Shown here: piece by piece, positions 1 to 11,537 of the stretch
Layout of the letters: each line of letters opens with the position of its first letter
How positions within the stretch are numbered: position 1 is the first letter of the stretch
Source of the DNA: Tilletiopsis washingtonensis
Taxonomy: Eukaryota; Basidiomycota; Exobasidiomycetes; Entylomatales
NCBI RefSeq assembly: GCF_003144115.1
Contig: NW_020312009.1
Coordinates: forward strand, 643,400 to 707,399
DNA length: 64,000 nt
Direction of reading: 5' to 3'
The notes under the pieces: generated by a model
The model's input: the letters and a program-made list of their open reading frames with translations, nothing else
Database searches by the model: none
Told to the model about the DNA's origin: nothing
Translations under genes and position numbers: made by a program

Positions 1-488
1 TCTCCCCCGACTAACAAGGATCCCAGCGTCGCCCTCGTGGGAGTGCTGGGAAGCGCAGGCGCATACACCACGATCCGGCACATAGGCCGCCGCTCCACCG
101 CCACACACAGCGTGGCCGCCTTCTCTCTCTACGCCTCCATCGTCAGCTACATCGGCGCCAGCGTGCTCGACGAGACGTGGAGCGTGCCGCCGAGCTGGCT
201 GTGGTGCGCCGTGCTGCTGGCGATTGGCGTCTTTGGCTTCTTTGCCCAGGTGCTTGCGGCGCTGGGACTGCAGCGCGAGAAGGCGGGCCGCGCGACGCTG
301 CTCGGTGAGTCTTCTGTGTCATGGAGTGCCGCGGGGCTGGGCTGATGGTCTTCGCAGTGTTCTCGCAGGCCATCTACAGCGCCATCTTCCAGTCGGCCAT
401 CCTCGGCGTGCCGCTGCACCCTCTCTCCCTGCTCGGCTGCGCCGTCATCCTCGCCGCAGCCGCCTGGGTCATGATCAGTCCCAAGTAG
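1..488 (+). CDS. Drug/metabolite transporter (EamA-like) membrane protein, C-terminal part
   Basis: The reading frame is open from base 1, so the 5' part lies outside the window. Two exons are seen, 1-304 and 358-488, joined across a 53-nt GTGAGT...CAG intron. The visible protein has several hydrophobic segments, for example around SLYASIVSYIGASVL and WLWCAVLLAIGVFGFFAQ, followed by LGLQREKAGRATLL and a last membrane helix ending in MISPK. The pattern of a short charged LQRE-AGR loop between the last helices is typical of the EamA/SLC35G branch of the drug/metabolite transporter superfamily (fungal YMR253C-like proteins). The substrate cannot be told from this part. The stop is TAG at 486-488. 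Confidence 0.7.
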
Positions 489-787
489 CGCCGGCCACGC
501 ATAGAGCTTCTCATCTGTACAATGTCACGCAATCAGGTCTAGCAGCCAAAGGCACGCAGAGGTCAGCCTTGGTGCCGCAGCGTCGAGCGAGGCTCAAGGC
601 CGGAATGCGCTGCAAACCCGTGCACGCGCGACAGGCCATGCAGCACTCCGGCTGTGCACGCAGCGGTACACGGGTAAGGAGCGTGTGTCAGATGCTGTGA
701 GGTGTTCATGCGTCGATTGCAAGCAGTAGAGGAGCAGTAGCGGTGGTAGTAGTAGGGTCACAGGCGAGAGCAGTCAGCTGGGCACGC

Positions 788-1709
788 CTAGGCCTTGCTC
801 AGCACCTCGATGATCTTCTCCGCGAGCGGGCCGGCGCTCGCCGGGTTCTGGCCCGTAAGCAGGTTGCCGTCCTGGAGCATGGCGATGAGCGATGGGCGCA
901 GCGGATGCACCACGCGCGACAACTCACCACGACGACGTGCTCGCCCCACGGCTTGGTCTTGGAGAAGTCGCAGCCGCGCTCGACCATGCGCGACTCGACG
1001 AGCCACGGGATGGCCTTTGTGAGCTGCGCCTGCTCCTCCTCGGCGTCGGTGAAGCAGGTGGCCTTCTTGCCCTTGAGCAGGTATGAGCCGTCGGAGAGCT
1101 TGACGTCGGTGAACTAAGCGGGGGGTGAGCTTGTGCGGAAGGCGCAGGACGCAGAGGCATACGCACGACAGCGGGAGCATGGCACACGGCCGTCGTGGGG
1201 CGGCCCGACTCGTAGAAGGCCTTGATGAGCGCCTTGCTGTGCTCGTCGACGGGCAGGTCGAAGCAGGGGCCGTGGCCGCCGGGGTAGAAGATCTGCAGCC
1301 GGGATGTGAGCCACGCATCGCCACGCTGTGCCGCTGCGGGCACGCACCGCATCGTAGCCCTTGCCGTCGGCGGGCACGTCGCTGAGCTTGCCCGTGTTCT
1401 TGACCCAGGCCTGCCACTTGTCGCTCTTGAGGAACGCCTGGCACTCCTTGTCGTCCTTGAAGGCATCGACGCTGGCCTGGTCGAGCGGCGCCTCGCCGCC
1501 CTTGGGGCTGACGGCGTCGAGCGTGTAGCCGGCGCGCTCAAAGGCGTAGGCCGGGTGCGCAATCTCGGGCAGGTAGTAGCCCGTCGGGTGGTCGTTGTCG
1601 ATCATCCTGCGGCGCGCGTCAGCAAGCAGCCGGGCAGTGCGGCACGCCGCCGACCCACGCACTTGGTGTGCGACGTGAACACGACGAGGATCTTCTTGCT
1701 GCCGGCCAT
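788..1709 (-). CDS. DJ-1/PfpI family protein, Hsp31-like (glyoxalase III / chaperone type)
   Basis: Five exons on the minus strand. The first (1709-1663) reads MAGSKKILVVFTSHT; introns include 1662-1607 and 1347-1293. The joined protein runs through NPTGYYLPE-like DHPTGYYLPEIAHP, GYDAIFYPGGHGPCFDL, the nucleophile elbow TTAVCHAPAV, and ends VVVDGNLLTGQNPASAGPLAEKIIEVLSKA. These are the hallmark blocks of the Hsp31 branch of DJ-1: Cys in the VCHxPA elbow, a His close behind it, and the conserved TGQNP segment. Members detoxify methylglyoxal without a cofactor and act as stress chaperones or deglycases. The length, about 240 residues, is normal. It is divergent from CSN1 with about 0.6 kb between the starts. 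Which of the proposed activities applies cannot be read from the sequence. Confidence 0.9.
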
Positions 1710-2325
1710 GGTGGATGAGTGCGTGGGTGGGGTGCTTGGTGTGGTGTGGGTGAGGTGGTGGTTGGGAGGCGAGGTTGGAGCGGCCTGTCGGTGCGGCTAC
1801 TTATGCCCGGGCCACCTGTCCTGCGTCGGGGTGGCGCTGCCTTGACACGACAGCCGAGCCGACGCCGCGGAGCCTCGCGCTCCTTCCCTCGCTCCACTGC
1901 GGCTTGGCGCGCACGCGGAGGGGAAGCGGGATGGCCACGCAGCTGCCTCCCTCCTCCTGAGCTGGCCCTCAACGTCGCCTGTCGTCATGATTGCCAACCT
2001 GCCCTGCCAAAGAGTGTCCTGCTCGTCATCGTTGGCCTCTCTTGACGTCTCTGCACAGCATCTGACCCCCTCTCGCTGCGGCTGTTCTTCGCTGGCCGGG
2101 CTCGAAGCTTCGCGCTGCGTGACGTCAGGCGGCCGGATTTAGTGTCGCGGCGGGGTGGCCCGTGCGCGAGCGCGACTGGGCGCATGCCTCGCGGCAGCTT
2201 CGAGCTTGTGCATTTCGCGGCCAGGGTCTGTGCGCCGTGCAGGTGCGTGAGCAAGCGCTCGCGCGGCGCTCCACTTTGCGCTTCTCCACCTCATCTCGCG
2301 CCTCCTCGCCCACGCTCACCGCACC
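1710..2325. other. Intergenic region between divergent DJ-1 and CSN1 genes
   Basis: Shared upstream region of two divergently transcribed genes. It contains pyrimidine-rich stretches near the CSN1 start (CTTCTCCACC-type, about 2280-2325). No RNA gene, repeat or conserved coding frame was seen. Confidence 0.5.
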
Positions 2326-4355
2326 ATGGCGCACCTGCTCGCGCCCGAGGCCGCCGCCAGCGCCTCTTCGTCGTCCCGCTCATTCGCCGCCGGCCGTGCC
2401 AACATCATCGTGCGCGACGACGACACCTTTGACTGGGAGAGCTACATGTGAGCCCGGCCTGGAGGACGCGACGCCCAACAGGACAGGCTGACGCAGGCTG
2501 TGCGACGTCCAGCGCGGCATACACAGGTCAGCTCTGCCGCAGCTCAGCAGCACGGAGCCCACACTCACTCTCACCCCAGGCCGGACACGCATCTCGCGCC
2601 TCCTCTTCCTCGCGCTGCACTCGCCCTCGCTGCGCCTGCCGTGCGCCAATGCCGCGCTGGCGCTGCTGCGCCAGACGCCCGATGCGCACCTCTACTCGTC
2701 GGCGGCGCTGGTGCGCAACACGCTGCCCGACGGCGTGGCGCTGCGCCCGGCCGCCGAGCGCGTGCCGCCCGAGGACCGCGCCTGGATGGCCGAGGCGGAG
2801 CAGGAGCAGCGCCGCACGACGGAGAAGCTCGAGATGGAGCTGCGCGGCTATCAGAACAACATGATCAAGGAGAGCATCCGTGTGAGTCCTACGAGATTGT
2901 TCGCGTACGCAGTGATGCTGATGCAGCCACCAGATTGGACACCGCGACTTGGGCAATTGGCTGCGCGACTGCGGCCAGCTGAGCGATGCGCTCAAGTGCT
3001 ACACGCGCACGCGCGAGTTCTGCTCCACCAGCGAGCATGTCGTGGAGATGTGTCTCGGCGTCATTGAGGTGAGCTCAGGCGCCAGCGCCTCTCAAGGAAT
3101 GGGCTGACCGGTCTGTGAAGGTCTCGCTGGAGCTACACAACTTCTCCAACGTCTCCACATTCGTCTCCAAGGCCGAGGGCGTGCTGGAGTCGTACAACCC
3201 CTCTGCTGCAGCTGCGTCGGCATCCAAGCACTCGGGCAGCTTCAGCAGCGCCACGGGTGTGCCTTCCGCGCGCGGTGGTCCGACGCCCGGCGGCGATGTA
3301 ATTGGCGCCCTCTTCCGCGCCGGTGGATCCGTGGGCAACGAGGCGTCGGAGAGCGTGGCATCGTCCAACGCCGAGAGCTTGCGCAAGAAGGCGGCGCAGA
3401 GCAAGGGCCTGAGAGACCTCACTGCCAAGCTCGCAGCTGCGGGCGCTGTGGCGCAGCTGGGCATGGGCAACTACGAGCGCGCAGCCCGGGCCTTCCTCGC
3501 CATTGATCCTTCGGCAGCCGGAGCAGGCGCTGAGCAAATCGCGCACGTGAGTAGCCGCGCGCTGGCCTAGTTCGCCGTGCCTGACAGGCTCCTCTCAGAT
3601 CCTGTCTCCCGCCGACATTGCGCTCTACGGCGTCTTCTGTGCGCTGGCCACCTTTCCTCGTTCGACGCTCAAGAGCGAGGTGGTGGAGCGTGCGTCCTTC
3701 CGTCCCTTCCTCGAGCATGCACCGCACGTGCGGCAGCTGCTTGAGGCATTTGCAGCGTGCGACTACAAGCGTGCGCTGGACCTGCTCGATGTGTGGAAGG
3801 TGCGCTCGGTGATTCTTGCGCGCTCGATTCCACATCGCTGAGCAATTTCTGCAGAGCCGGCATCAGCTCGACGTCTACCTCGCGCCGCATCTCGGCCACC
3901 TGACGGACGCGCTGCAGCAGCGTGCACTGCAGCAGTTCTGTGCGCCCTTCGAGAGCGTGGCCGTCGAGCGCATGGCAGCTGCGTTCGGCTGGGACAGCGA
4001 GCACACGCTCGAGAAGCTCGTCGCGCTCATCCAGGCCGGCAAGCTGGAGGCGCGCATCGACTGGAGTCGCATGGTGTGTAGTTCCGGGCGTCACATGTGG
4101 CCAGGGATCGCTGACATGGACTACGCCGCACAGGTGCTGGAGACGAAGCGCGTTGATGAGCGCACGGCGCTGTTCGAGAATGCCATCGAGGTGGGGCAGA
4201 AGCGCGTGCGCGCTGCAAAGGCGCTGCTGCTGCGCATGGAGCTCGTCGAGAATGGGTGAGTGGTCTCGAGCCGCAGGTCGAAACGAAACGGCGCTGACAC
4301 AGCGCATCGCGGCAGACTCATCGTGAAGGCGCCGCTGGCCAGTGAGGCCAGTTGA
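2326..4355 (+). CDS. CSN1: COP9 signalosome complex subunit 1 (PCI domain)
   Basis: Nine exons: 2326-2447, 2513-2526, 2580-2881, 2934-3068, 3121-3546, 3599-3799, 3855-4073, then 4134 onward in two exons to the TGA at 4353-4355. The joined N-terminus reads FDWESYIAAYTGRTRISRLLFLA, the CSN1/GPS1 signature, which separates it from the proteasome relative Rpn7. HRDLGNWLRDCGQLSDALKCYTRTREFC follows, typical of the helical repeats. A low-complexity Ser/Ala/Gly insertion of about 60 residues lies in the middle. The C-terminal PCI domain contains KVDERTALFENAI-like sequence (VLETKRVDERTALFENAIEVGQK). CSN1 is a scaffold subunit of the complex that removes Nedd8 from cullins. The protein is about 525 residues, as expected. 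Exon 2 is a 14-nt microexon (see findings). Confidence 0.93.
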
Positions 4356-4638
4356 TGCTCCCGCGCCCCCTACATCCGCGCCAGCCCACATTACACCGGG
4401 TCGGGCTGCGCTTTGTCACTGTCAACATGCCGCTGTCATGATTTGCATTGAGAGCGTGGCTGGGACGTGAAGGCGTGAAGAGGTGACCGTGTCGTAAACA
4501 GGGGAAGAAGTCGAAGAAGAAATGAGGGACATGCGCAGAAAGAGAGGGCCGCCCAGGACCAGGCCGAGAGAAGAGCAAGGCCGTGCTGCACTACAGATGG
4601 CGGGCCGAGGAAGTGCGCTTGCGAGAGCAGCGGCGGTC

Positions 4639-5704
4639 TCAGAAGATGTTGCGTGCAAGACCACTGCGCAGGGGCGAAGGTGAGCGATGCGTCAGATGCG
4701 CGGCAGAAGCCACTCGGGCTGCACTCACAATCCGACGCCGCCGGCAAAGCCGTGCGCCACGCTCATGCCCATCTTTTTGCCGAACTTGTCGAGCTGCGGG
4801 GCGCGGGAAGATAGCGCATCAGCATTCGTTGTGAGAGGGAAACAAGCTAGGCGTGGTGCATTGCCAATCGAAGAGGCACCTGGACAGCGAGACGCTTCAC
4901 GGGCCACGCACCTTGTCTTTCTTCGCAGCCGCCGCCGCCTCTTCAGGCGTCATTGGCTTGCCATCCGGCGCGCTCGGACCCGCAGCAGCGGCACTGGACG
5001 GCGGCGGCGGCGGCTTCTCCGCGCCGTTGGAAGAGAACTGCGCGACGCCAGGGCGCCACTTTGGCGGGCCCAGCTTGCGCTCGGGCGACTTTGGCTCGGC
5101 GACTGGCGGCGTGACGGGCGAGATTGGCGGTGGAACATACGCTGGTGGGAGCGTGCGTGTGGAGTTGGAGGGCTTGCGAGGGACAGACGGACGCAGGGGC
5201 TCCACGTATCTGTTTCGTGCTCTGTCAGCATCGAGATTGCAATCGGCGGCGCAACGCCGAACTCACGTAGAGGGAAAGAGTCCCTGCACATGCGGCGCAC
5301 GTTCCAGCGCGCCGAGCCACCACTCGTCGCCCTTCTGTGCGCCCGCGGCGGGCACGAGCAGCACGTCGTCGGCGGCAAAGGAGAGCTCGTCGGACGCGGC
5401 GGCGGCGTAGGCCCAGATGGCGCGGAAGCGCTGCTGCTCTACCGCCACGGGCGGTTGCACGGCGGGCGCTGGCGCTGGCGAGGACGGGTAGGCGGGCGTG
5501 GCGGAGACGCCGAGGTAGGGCGCCAGCTGGGCCTGGATGCTGGCGGCGGTAGCAGCTGCGGAGGGCGATGACAGAGTCAGCATGGCCCGCACAGGAGGAC
5601 AAGGACAGAGACGCACACGGCAAGGTGCCCGACGCGGCCAGCGTGTCGATGTCGGCGACGATGCGCGCCAGCATGTGCTGTGCCAGTGCGCTGGAGGCGG
5701 CCAT
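4639..5704 (-). CDS. SH3 domain protein of the Lsb1/Pin3 (Las17-binding) type
   Basis: The start is ATG at 5704: MAASSALAQHMLARIVADIDTLAASGTLP, a short helical N-terminus like that of yeast Lsb1/Pin3. After an intron comes an SH3 domain: RAIWAYAAAASDELSFAADDVLLV, then DEWWLGAL and GLFPSTYVEPL, with the usual ALYDY-like, WW and YVE positions. A Pro-rich segment (PPAYVPPPISP, KPPPPPSS) follows, and a conserved tail LDKFGKKMGMSVAHGFAGGVGFGLARNIF ends at the TGA (4641-4639). That Gly-rich amphipathic tail is also shared with fungal Lsb1/Csh3 proteins. Family members bind Pro-rich partners such as WASP/Las17 at cortical actin patches. Four or more exons. It converges on CSN1, about 280 bp away. 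Confidence 0.8.
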
Positions 5705-6590
5705 GGCGAGCGAGTGCAGGCGTGGTGGTGGTGTGGTGGATGGCCGAGCGGATGCTGCGCCTGCAAAGCGTGTCTCGGGGCCCGAGCAGGAGGCGGGCCA
5801 AGCGTGGCGCTCCTTTGCGCCTCAAGTGCTTGCCGAGGTGGGCTTCGTACACAGCCGTGCCTGACCAGCGGTCTACCGAGAGGCGGGACGGAAGAGCGTC
5901 GAGAGAAGCCGAGTTGCTGCAGGCCGGCGCACCACGAGGTGGGTGCATGCGGATGCAAGCTAAGGCAGAGCGGGACCGAGCAGCGAGGCCGCCCACCTCG
6001 GGCGTCAGGCACCGCCTGCGCCCATGCGGTGTGCTCCCGATGTGGCAGCGTGGGAAGCGGCGCCGCGCTTCCGCGGGACGCCGCCGGCAGCACCTGGGCG
6101 CACCGCCGGCTCGCTTCTGCGGCTCATGCTCGAGGCTTGCACTCGCTCACAGCAGCGAGAGGCGGCATGCTCTGCGCTACATTCTCATGTCTGGCCTTGC
6201 GACGGGTGACGGCTGTATACGGCTGCTCCGGACGCACAGAATACGCGGCTCGAGCGCTGCGCCGCTTGGCTTCTTGCGCGGGCGTGACCGTCGCGCCGAT
6301 AGCTCTCGCTCATTCTCGCTCATGCATCTCAACTCGGTGTCCTTTACGTTGGCTGCCAACCTGAGCCGGTCAAGCTCGGTGAGCTACATAGGCAGCGCAG
6401 ATTCTGGCCCCCAAAGCTCTGTTCAGCGTTGTGCTCGAGAGGAGATGCTCGCCGGAGCATCCCAAGGCTGCCTGGCGGGGCGGCGCTGCGAGAGCGACGG
6501 CGCGCTTGTGCCGCGCGCGCACGGTCGACGTGCGCCCCACACGGCTGTCACAAGTCACCCTCTCGACCACCTCCCTCCACACTCGCCGCC
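5705..6590. other. Intergenic region between divergent SH3 and SEC65 genes
   Basis: Long divergent promoter region. Open frames occur in several phases because stop codons are rare at this GC content, but none shows splice-supported protein similarity. No repeat or RNA gene was noticed. Confidence 0.45.
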
Positions 6591-7802
6591 ATGTCGCACC
6601 CGCAGGCAGCCACCATCGAGGAGTTCGACGATGACACCGACGTGCGTGGCCCTGCGCATCGGCGGCAGCGCACCTTGCTGCGCGCGCACTGACACCTCGC
6701 GCCGTTGCAGTTCGCTCTGCCCACGGCGCCCGTCGCACGCAGCGCACCCGCCATGCCGCAGATGCCCGCCGGCATGCCGGCCATGACGCCCGAGCAGATG
6801 GCGCAGCTGCAGGCCATGATGGGCGGCGCCGGCGGCGCAGGCGGCGCCAACCCCATGGCCGCGCTTATGGGCGGTGCCGGCGGCGCACAGCCGCCGCAGC
6901 AGGACGAGGCGGCCCTCGAGGCCGAGGCGGCGCGCGTGCAGGGCTGGACGACGCTCTACCCGCTCTACATCGACGCCAAGCGCGCGTTCGGCAAGGGCCA
7001 GCGCCGCACGCCGTACGACAAGTCCGTCCTCTGGCCGCAGGCGCAGTGGATGTTCCGCGAGCTGCGCAGCATGGGCATCGAGGCCAAGCTGCAGGTGAGT
7101 GCGGCGCGGCACTGCAAGGCGTGGCACCTGAGCTGAAGCGTGCGAGACAGCCCAACAGGCAACATCCGCAGGACTGGGAGAATCCGGGACGCGTCAAGGT
7201 CAAGCTCACGGATGAGAACGGCGAGGTGCTGCACAAGCAGTATGCGAACAGTGAGTGTCTCCGGGCCGTGTGCAGCCATGCCCGAGCAGAGCTGATGCTG
7301 AAGCGTCTCCTCGCGCGCAGAGAAGGTCTTGCTTCTGGCGCTCTGCGAGCGACTGCAGCCCAAGTACGGCGGCAAGCCTCCGGCGCAGCCCGCACGTCAG
7401 GGCCGAGCTCCGAAGCAGGGCAAGAAGAAGGGCGCCGCGTCCAAGGCGGACAGCAAGGACAGCAAGGCCGTCGCCGTCGCCGGCTCTTCCTCCTCCTCTC
7501 CTGCCGCCCGCCCGCTGGATCCACGCCAGCAGCGGCTGCGGCTCATGCGCTTCCCTCCGCCCGCCGAGCGCCTGCCGCCCAACTCGCCCGCGCTCGAGGC
7601 GGGCCTGCTCAACACGGACATGGGCGGCATGCTGGGCGGCATGGCCTCGCAGATGGGCCCGCTGGGCGCCATGATGGGCAGCATGGGCATGGGCGACGAC
7701 GATGAGGAGGAGGAGGTGCAGCCAGAGAAGAAGGAAGAGGAGAAGGTGGTGCACGCGCCAGGAAGGAGACAGCGCAAGAAGATGGTTCGCGTGGGCCGCT
7801 AG
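6591..7802 (+). CDS. SEC65: Signal recognition particle subunit SEC65 (SRP19 family)
   Basis: Starts MSHPQAATIEEFDDDTD and is split by short introns. The core reads GWTTLYPLYIDAKRAFGKGQRRTPYDKSVLWPQAQWMFRELRSMGIEAKLQ, then DWENPGRVKVKLTDENGEVLHKQYAN and KVLLLALCERLQPKYGG. This is the SRP19 fold: the LYP-YID/A start, the R/K-rich helix that contacts SRP RNA, and the W-NPGRVKV strand. SRP19 binds SRP RNA early in assembly so that Srp54 can join. N-terminal and C-terminal extensions are Met/Gly/Ala-rich (MPAGMPAMTPEQMAQLQAMMGG; MGGMLGGMASQMGPLGAMMGSMGMG), followed by an acidic stretch and a basic tail RRQRKKMVRVGR, as in fungal Sec65. TAG at 7800-7802. Confidence 0.92.
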
Positions 7803-8192
7803 AGCAGCGCTGGCATCAGTCGAACAGTCAATGGCAAGGATGGCGAATGCTGACGAAGCGAGAGATGCATTGAAGTGTGCGATGAGGGTTGGCGGGAATA
7901 TGCAGAGGACATGCGAGGTGCGGGAAGTGAGGAGGAACATGGAGCTGCGGACGTGAGAGATGAAGGACAAGAGTGAAGCCAGTGAGGAGAGGAACAGGTG
8001 ACGCGGGGGACGGAAGGAGCAGAGGAGTGTGCAGGCAGAGGTGAGCGATGCGCGAGCGGAGGCAACGATGGATGCCCGTCCGAGGCTGCTTGGTCGTTGC
8101 GAGCGGAGCCAAGCGAGAGAACGACAGAGGAGAGAGGGCGAGGAAGACACCAGACAGGAAAGTCGCAGGGAGGCCTCATGTCACGCCGGCCT
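7803..8192. other. Short convergent intergenic region
   Basis: Space between the SEC65 stop and the F-box gene stop. Purine-rich on the plus strand. No gene or RNA seen. Confidence 0.5.
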
Positions 8193-10655
8193 TCAATCGC
8201 GGCCCGAATTGATGCGCGGCAATTCGCCAGTCCACCAGAGCGTCGTCCTGCGATCCGCGTTCTCATCTCCGCTGCTCGGTCTCGAGCTCGACGCAGCCAT
8301 CGCGGTGGACATGTGTGCGGCCGCAGACAGCGCCGCGCTGCCGCGCCGGCTGGCCGTGCTGCTCTGGTAGCCCAACAGCGGACGCGTCTCGGCCAGCTCG
8401 AAGATGTCGGGGTCGGAGAAGGAGGTGCCGTCGTCGTCAGAATTGTCGGCGGCGGCGTCTTGCTGCGCCTGCATTGCGTGCGAAGAGGGCTTGCCGTCGA
8501 CCGAGGCGCGAGCTCGTGCGTAGTATGCCTCGGTCTTCTCCGCCGAGACTCTGCGTGCTGCCCGTGCCGATGGGCTACCGGCGTGGTTGAGCAGCTTGCT
8601 CGACGATGACGACGCAGCGGAAGCAGCAGCGACCATGGCGGCGCTTTCCGCCCTCGCTTCATGTCGATCCCACCCGCCCGGCCGCGCCGCACACAGTCTG
8701 ACCTCGACTTCCTCCCTCTCGCTCGCCTGCGCCACGAGCTCCCGGAGCGCCTCGAGCCCCATGCGTACGTCGAGCCAGTATGCATCGCGCGGCGCCGTGC
8801 GGCTGCGCTCGTTGGCACGCGCATTCTCCGTCTCGCGCACAGCCCACTCGCGCGCCTCGGCCAGCGTGACAGGCACGTCTGCTGGGAAGTCGAGCGTGGC
8901 CAGCTGGCCCGTCGAGGCCTCGTACGGCGAGCCAGGGCCGCCGGTGCCGTCGAGAATCGCAGTGGCGGAGAGAGAAGGCTGCATGGCCCATTCGGGCTCA
9001 TCGAGTGTGCCGAGAGAACTGAGCTCCAGCGTGAGGCGCCGCAATGCCGGCATGCGCCGCACGCAAAGTGCAAGCTCGTACAGCGCCGCCTGTGCCTTGA
9101 GTGCAGAGCTTGTAGTCCGTGCAGGCGCGCTTGGCGGATTGCTTTGCAGAGCCACCGAGGCGGGCAGGGCGGCGTGTGCGGCCAAAGCTCGACGATAGGT
9201 GACGTACTCGGCAAAGTCGTGCAGCGTGAATGGCGGCAGTGAGGAGAGCCGAAGATGAGTCAATGGCGGTTGCGGAAGCACGATGGCGGGGCTTGCTGCA
9301 GTCGCTGCAGTTGGCGGCGAGGCGAGGCTAGAGGTGCGTCCTGCTCTTCCTTCTGCTTCGGACGAAGCTGGCATGGCCCGCTGTCCTGCCGCCGCGATGG
9401 CAGCGTAGCTGCCTGGCGCAGCTTGCACCGCTGTACTTGCCTCTCTCTTCTGCGGCGCAGCCGGCTGCGCCTGTCCCGCAAAGAGGGCGAGCAGTTCGGG
9501 AGCAGGCAGCACTTGAATGAGATGCAGATGCGTCACCTGCGTCAAGGGCGACAGGTCGAATTCGTGCAGCGGCACCGGCGATGGACTGCAAGTGCACGCC
9601 TCCAGATCAGCGCTCCGCAACGTGATATGCCTGCCGGCGAAGACTCACCTGAAACTGTTGATCGTCACTCGACTCGGCCTAGCCGCCACTCCCGGCGCGA
9701 GAAACGCAGCCAGGCTGCATCCTTGTGGGCGCGCGGTGATCCACACGCTCCGGAGAGAGCGTGCCGCCTTGAAGATGGCGCCGAGCGAGGTGGCCCATGC
9801 CTGCTGATCCGCCAGCTGATCGCTCGCATACAGCAGGCCGTCCTGCGGGAAGATGAGGTGCCGAATGGCGTGTGCGAGCGTGGCACTCGAGGGCGAGAGC
9901 GCCAGTGTGCGAGCTAGCAGCCGAGCCTGCCGCGTACGCTCGAGTGTGGGAGCGGCGTAGAGCAGCGGCAGTGCAACAGCGCTCGTGGTGCGGCAGACGA
10001 GAGAGAGCGCGAGGAGAGGGCGCAGGGCCTGAGGCGCACCGAGGTGAATGAAGGCGTGCGTCGGCGGCAGCGTGGCCCAGCTGGCGGCGGGGTAGACGGA
10101 GGAGTCGGCGCGAGGCAGGAGGTGCGAGAAGATGAGATGCAGCAGCTCGGCGGGCAGCGCAAGCAGCGAGATGCGCCGAGGAGGAGAGGCTGCGTCGGAC
10201 ATGGCAGAGCTCTGCGCTTGCAATGCTGCCGCGGCGGCGCCGGCAGCACTGCTCTCTGCTGATTCTGTGCGAGCGTCGACGGAGGTGTGCCGGTGCATGC
10301 TGCTGGGCCGCAGCGCTGGCTGCTCGGCCGCGCGGTGCGGCGTCACAGCCTCGTCTGCGTCGTAGCTGCTGTGTGCGCTTGCAGAGCCGCCTGCGCTGGA
10401 GCTGGACGCAGCGGCGGCGGCGAGGAGCAGCGCGGCGGAGAGGGCGCGGATGGCCGTGGCGGCCGTGGGCTGGTCGGCGGCGAGCGGGTGGGCGAGCTGC
10501 AGCGACGAGATGGCTGGCGCGGCGGATGCTGTGAGAGGCGAAGATGGCGATGCGAGAGGCGCGAGCGGCAGTGGCAGCAGCGAGGCCGACGCCGGTGGAT
10601 GTGGGACGACAAGCAGCACCCCCGCCGCGGCGGCGCCAAGTGGAGCGGCCGCCAT
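8193..10655 (-). CDS. F-box protein, about 800 residues
   Basis: Two exons, 10655-9649 and 9585-8193, separated by a 63-nt intron (9648-9586) with a GTGAGT donor and a CTGAT branch point. The F-box lies near residue 165: RRISLLALPAELLHLIFSHLLPRADSS, with the LP-ELL-LIF core. Behind it are PQALRPLLALSLVCRTTSAVALPLLYAAPTLER, the usual continuation in fungal F-box proteins, and weak leucine-rich segments (LTQVTHLHLIQVL, LTHLRLSSLPPFTLHDF, PALRRLTLELSSL). F-box proteins act as substrate receptors of SCF ubiquitin ligases by binding Skp1. The first 150 and last 150 residues are Ala/Ser-rich low complexity. The substrate is unknown and I recognise no named orthologue. Confidence 0.8.
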
Positions 10656-11537
10656 GCGCGTTCGCAGCGGCGGGCGAAAGGCAAAAAAGCAGCGCGCGAC
10701 GTCGAGACGTCACCTGTCACACGCGCGCCGAGAAGGCGTCTCGGCGGAGCTTGGCCTGATGGCGAGCAGCTCGAGTTGGCGGCGTGAGGTGGAAACGGGC
10801 GTGGTGGTGGGCAGGAGCAAAGGACGGAGCAGGTCAGGCGTTGCCCCTGCCAGCATGAGATGCAGGAACGTCGGCTCCCTGCACCTGTCGCGGGCGTTGC
10901 GCAGCAAGGCGGTGCGGCGCAAGGGCCGGCTGCCGCAGCACGCAGCCGGATGGGCCCATGAGGACGCGCACACGGCGTCTCTAGAGCTCTCGCTGCACCT
11001 CCTGTGGCTTCACCTTCGTCACAGGTGCAATCAATGACGGCAACTACGTCAACGCCGGCTCCAGGCTGGGCGCGCCCTGTGCGCGCCGGCGTTGCTGATG
11101 CGATGTAGAACAGCACGCACGCTCTCCAGGGGCGGCTCCGCTGATGAGCGCACCCCACTTTGGGCCACGCTGCCGCCGAGTCGCCGGCTAATGAGGCGGC
11201 AGCTGAGGTCACCGGGCGCTACAGATGGAGCGGCATGGCGTCAGAATTACGGGCCATACTCGTTCCTGTCCTTCTGCGGCCTGCGTGGCGAGGCGAAAGA
11301 GAGAAGGAGAGCGCACCGAGGGTGCGAGGCGGAGCTCATGGGATGCGGCGGCGCGCGCCGGCGCGTCTTCTGTTGGTGTGGAGGCGGCGGCGCGTAGAGT
11401 GCGCCTCCCACCACCACGGCCTTCGCTCCCTCGCCGCGCATACAGCTCAGCCAGCGCCCACCTCTCTGCCAGCACCCATCGCACCGGCGTCTCACTGCGC
11501 CTCAGCGCTCCGCCCGTCGCGCGCCACAGCCAAGGCC
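10656..11537. other. Intergenic region between divergent F-box and RAD1/REC1 genes
   Basis: Divergent upstream region. A long minus-strand frame covers 10343-11212 but runs antisense and out of frame through the F-box N-terminus. It has no recognisable similarity and is treated as spurious. No RNA gene or repeat was seen. Confidence 0.45.

Noticed and set aside
9630-9660. An 18-nt intron in the F-box gene (GTGAGT to the first CAG)
   Set aside because: Too short to be spliced. The next CAG gives a 63-nt intron with a CTGAT branch point and the same frame.
10343-11212. 289-codon minus-strand frame upstream of the F-box gene
   Set aside because: It overlaps the F-box N-terminus in another phase, has no recognisable similarity, and such long frames are common by chance at this GC content.
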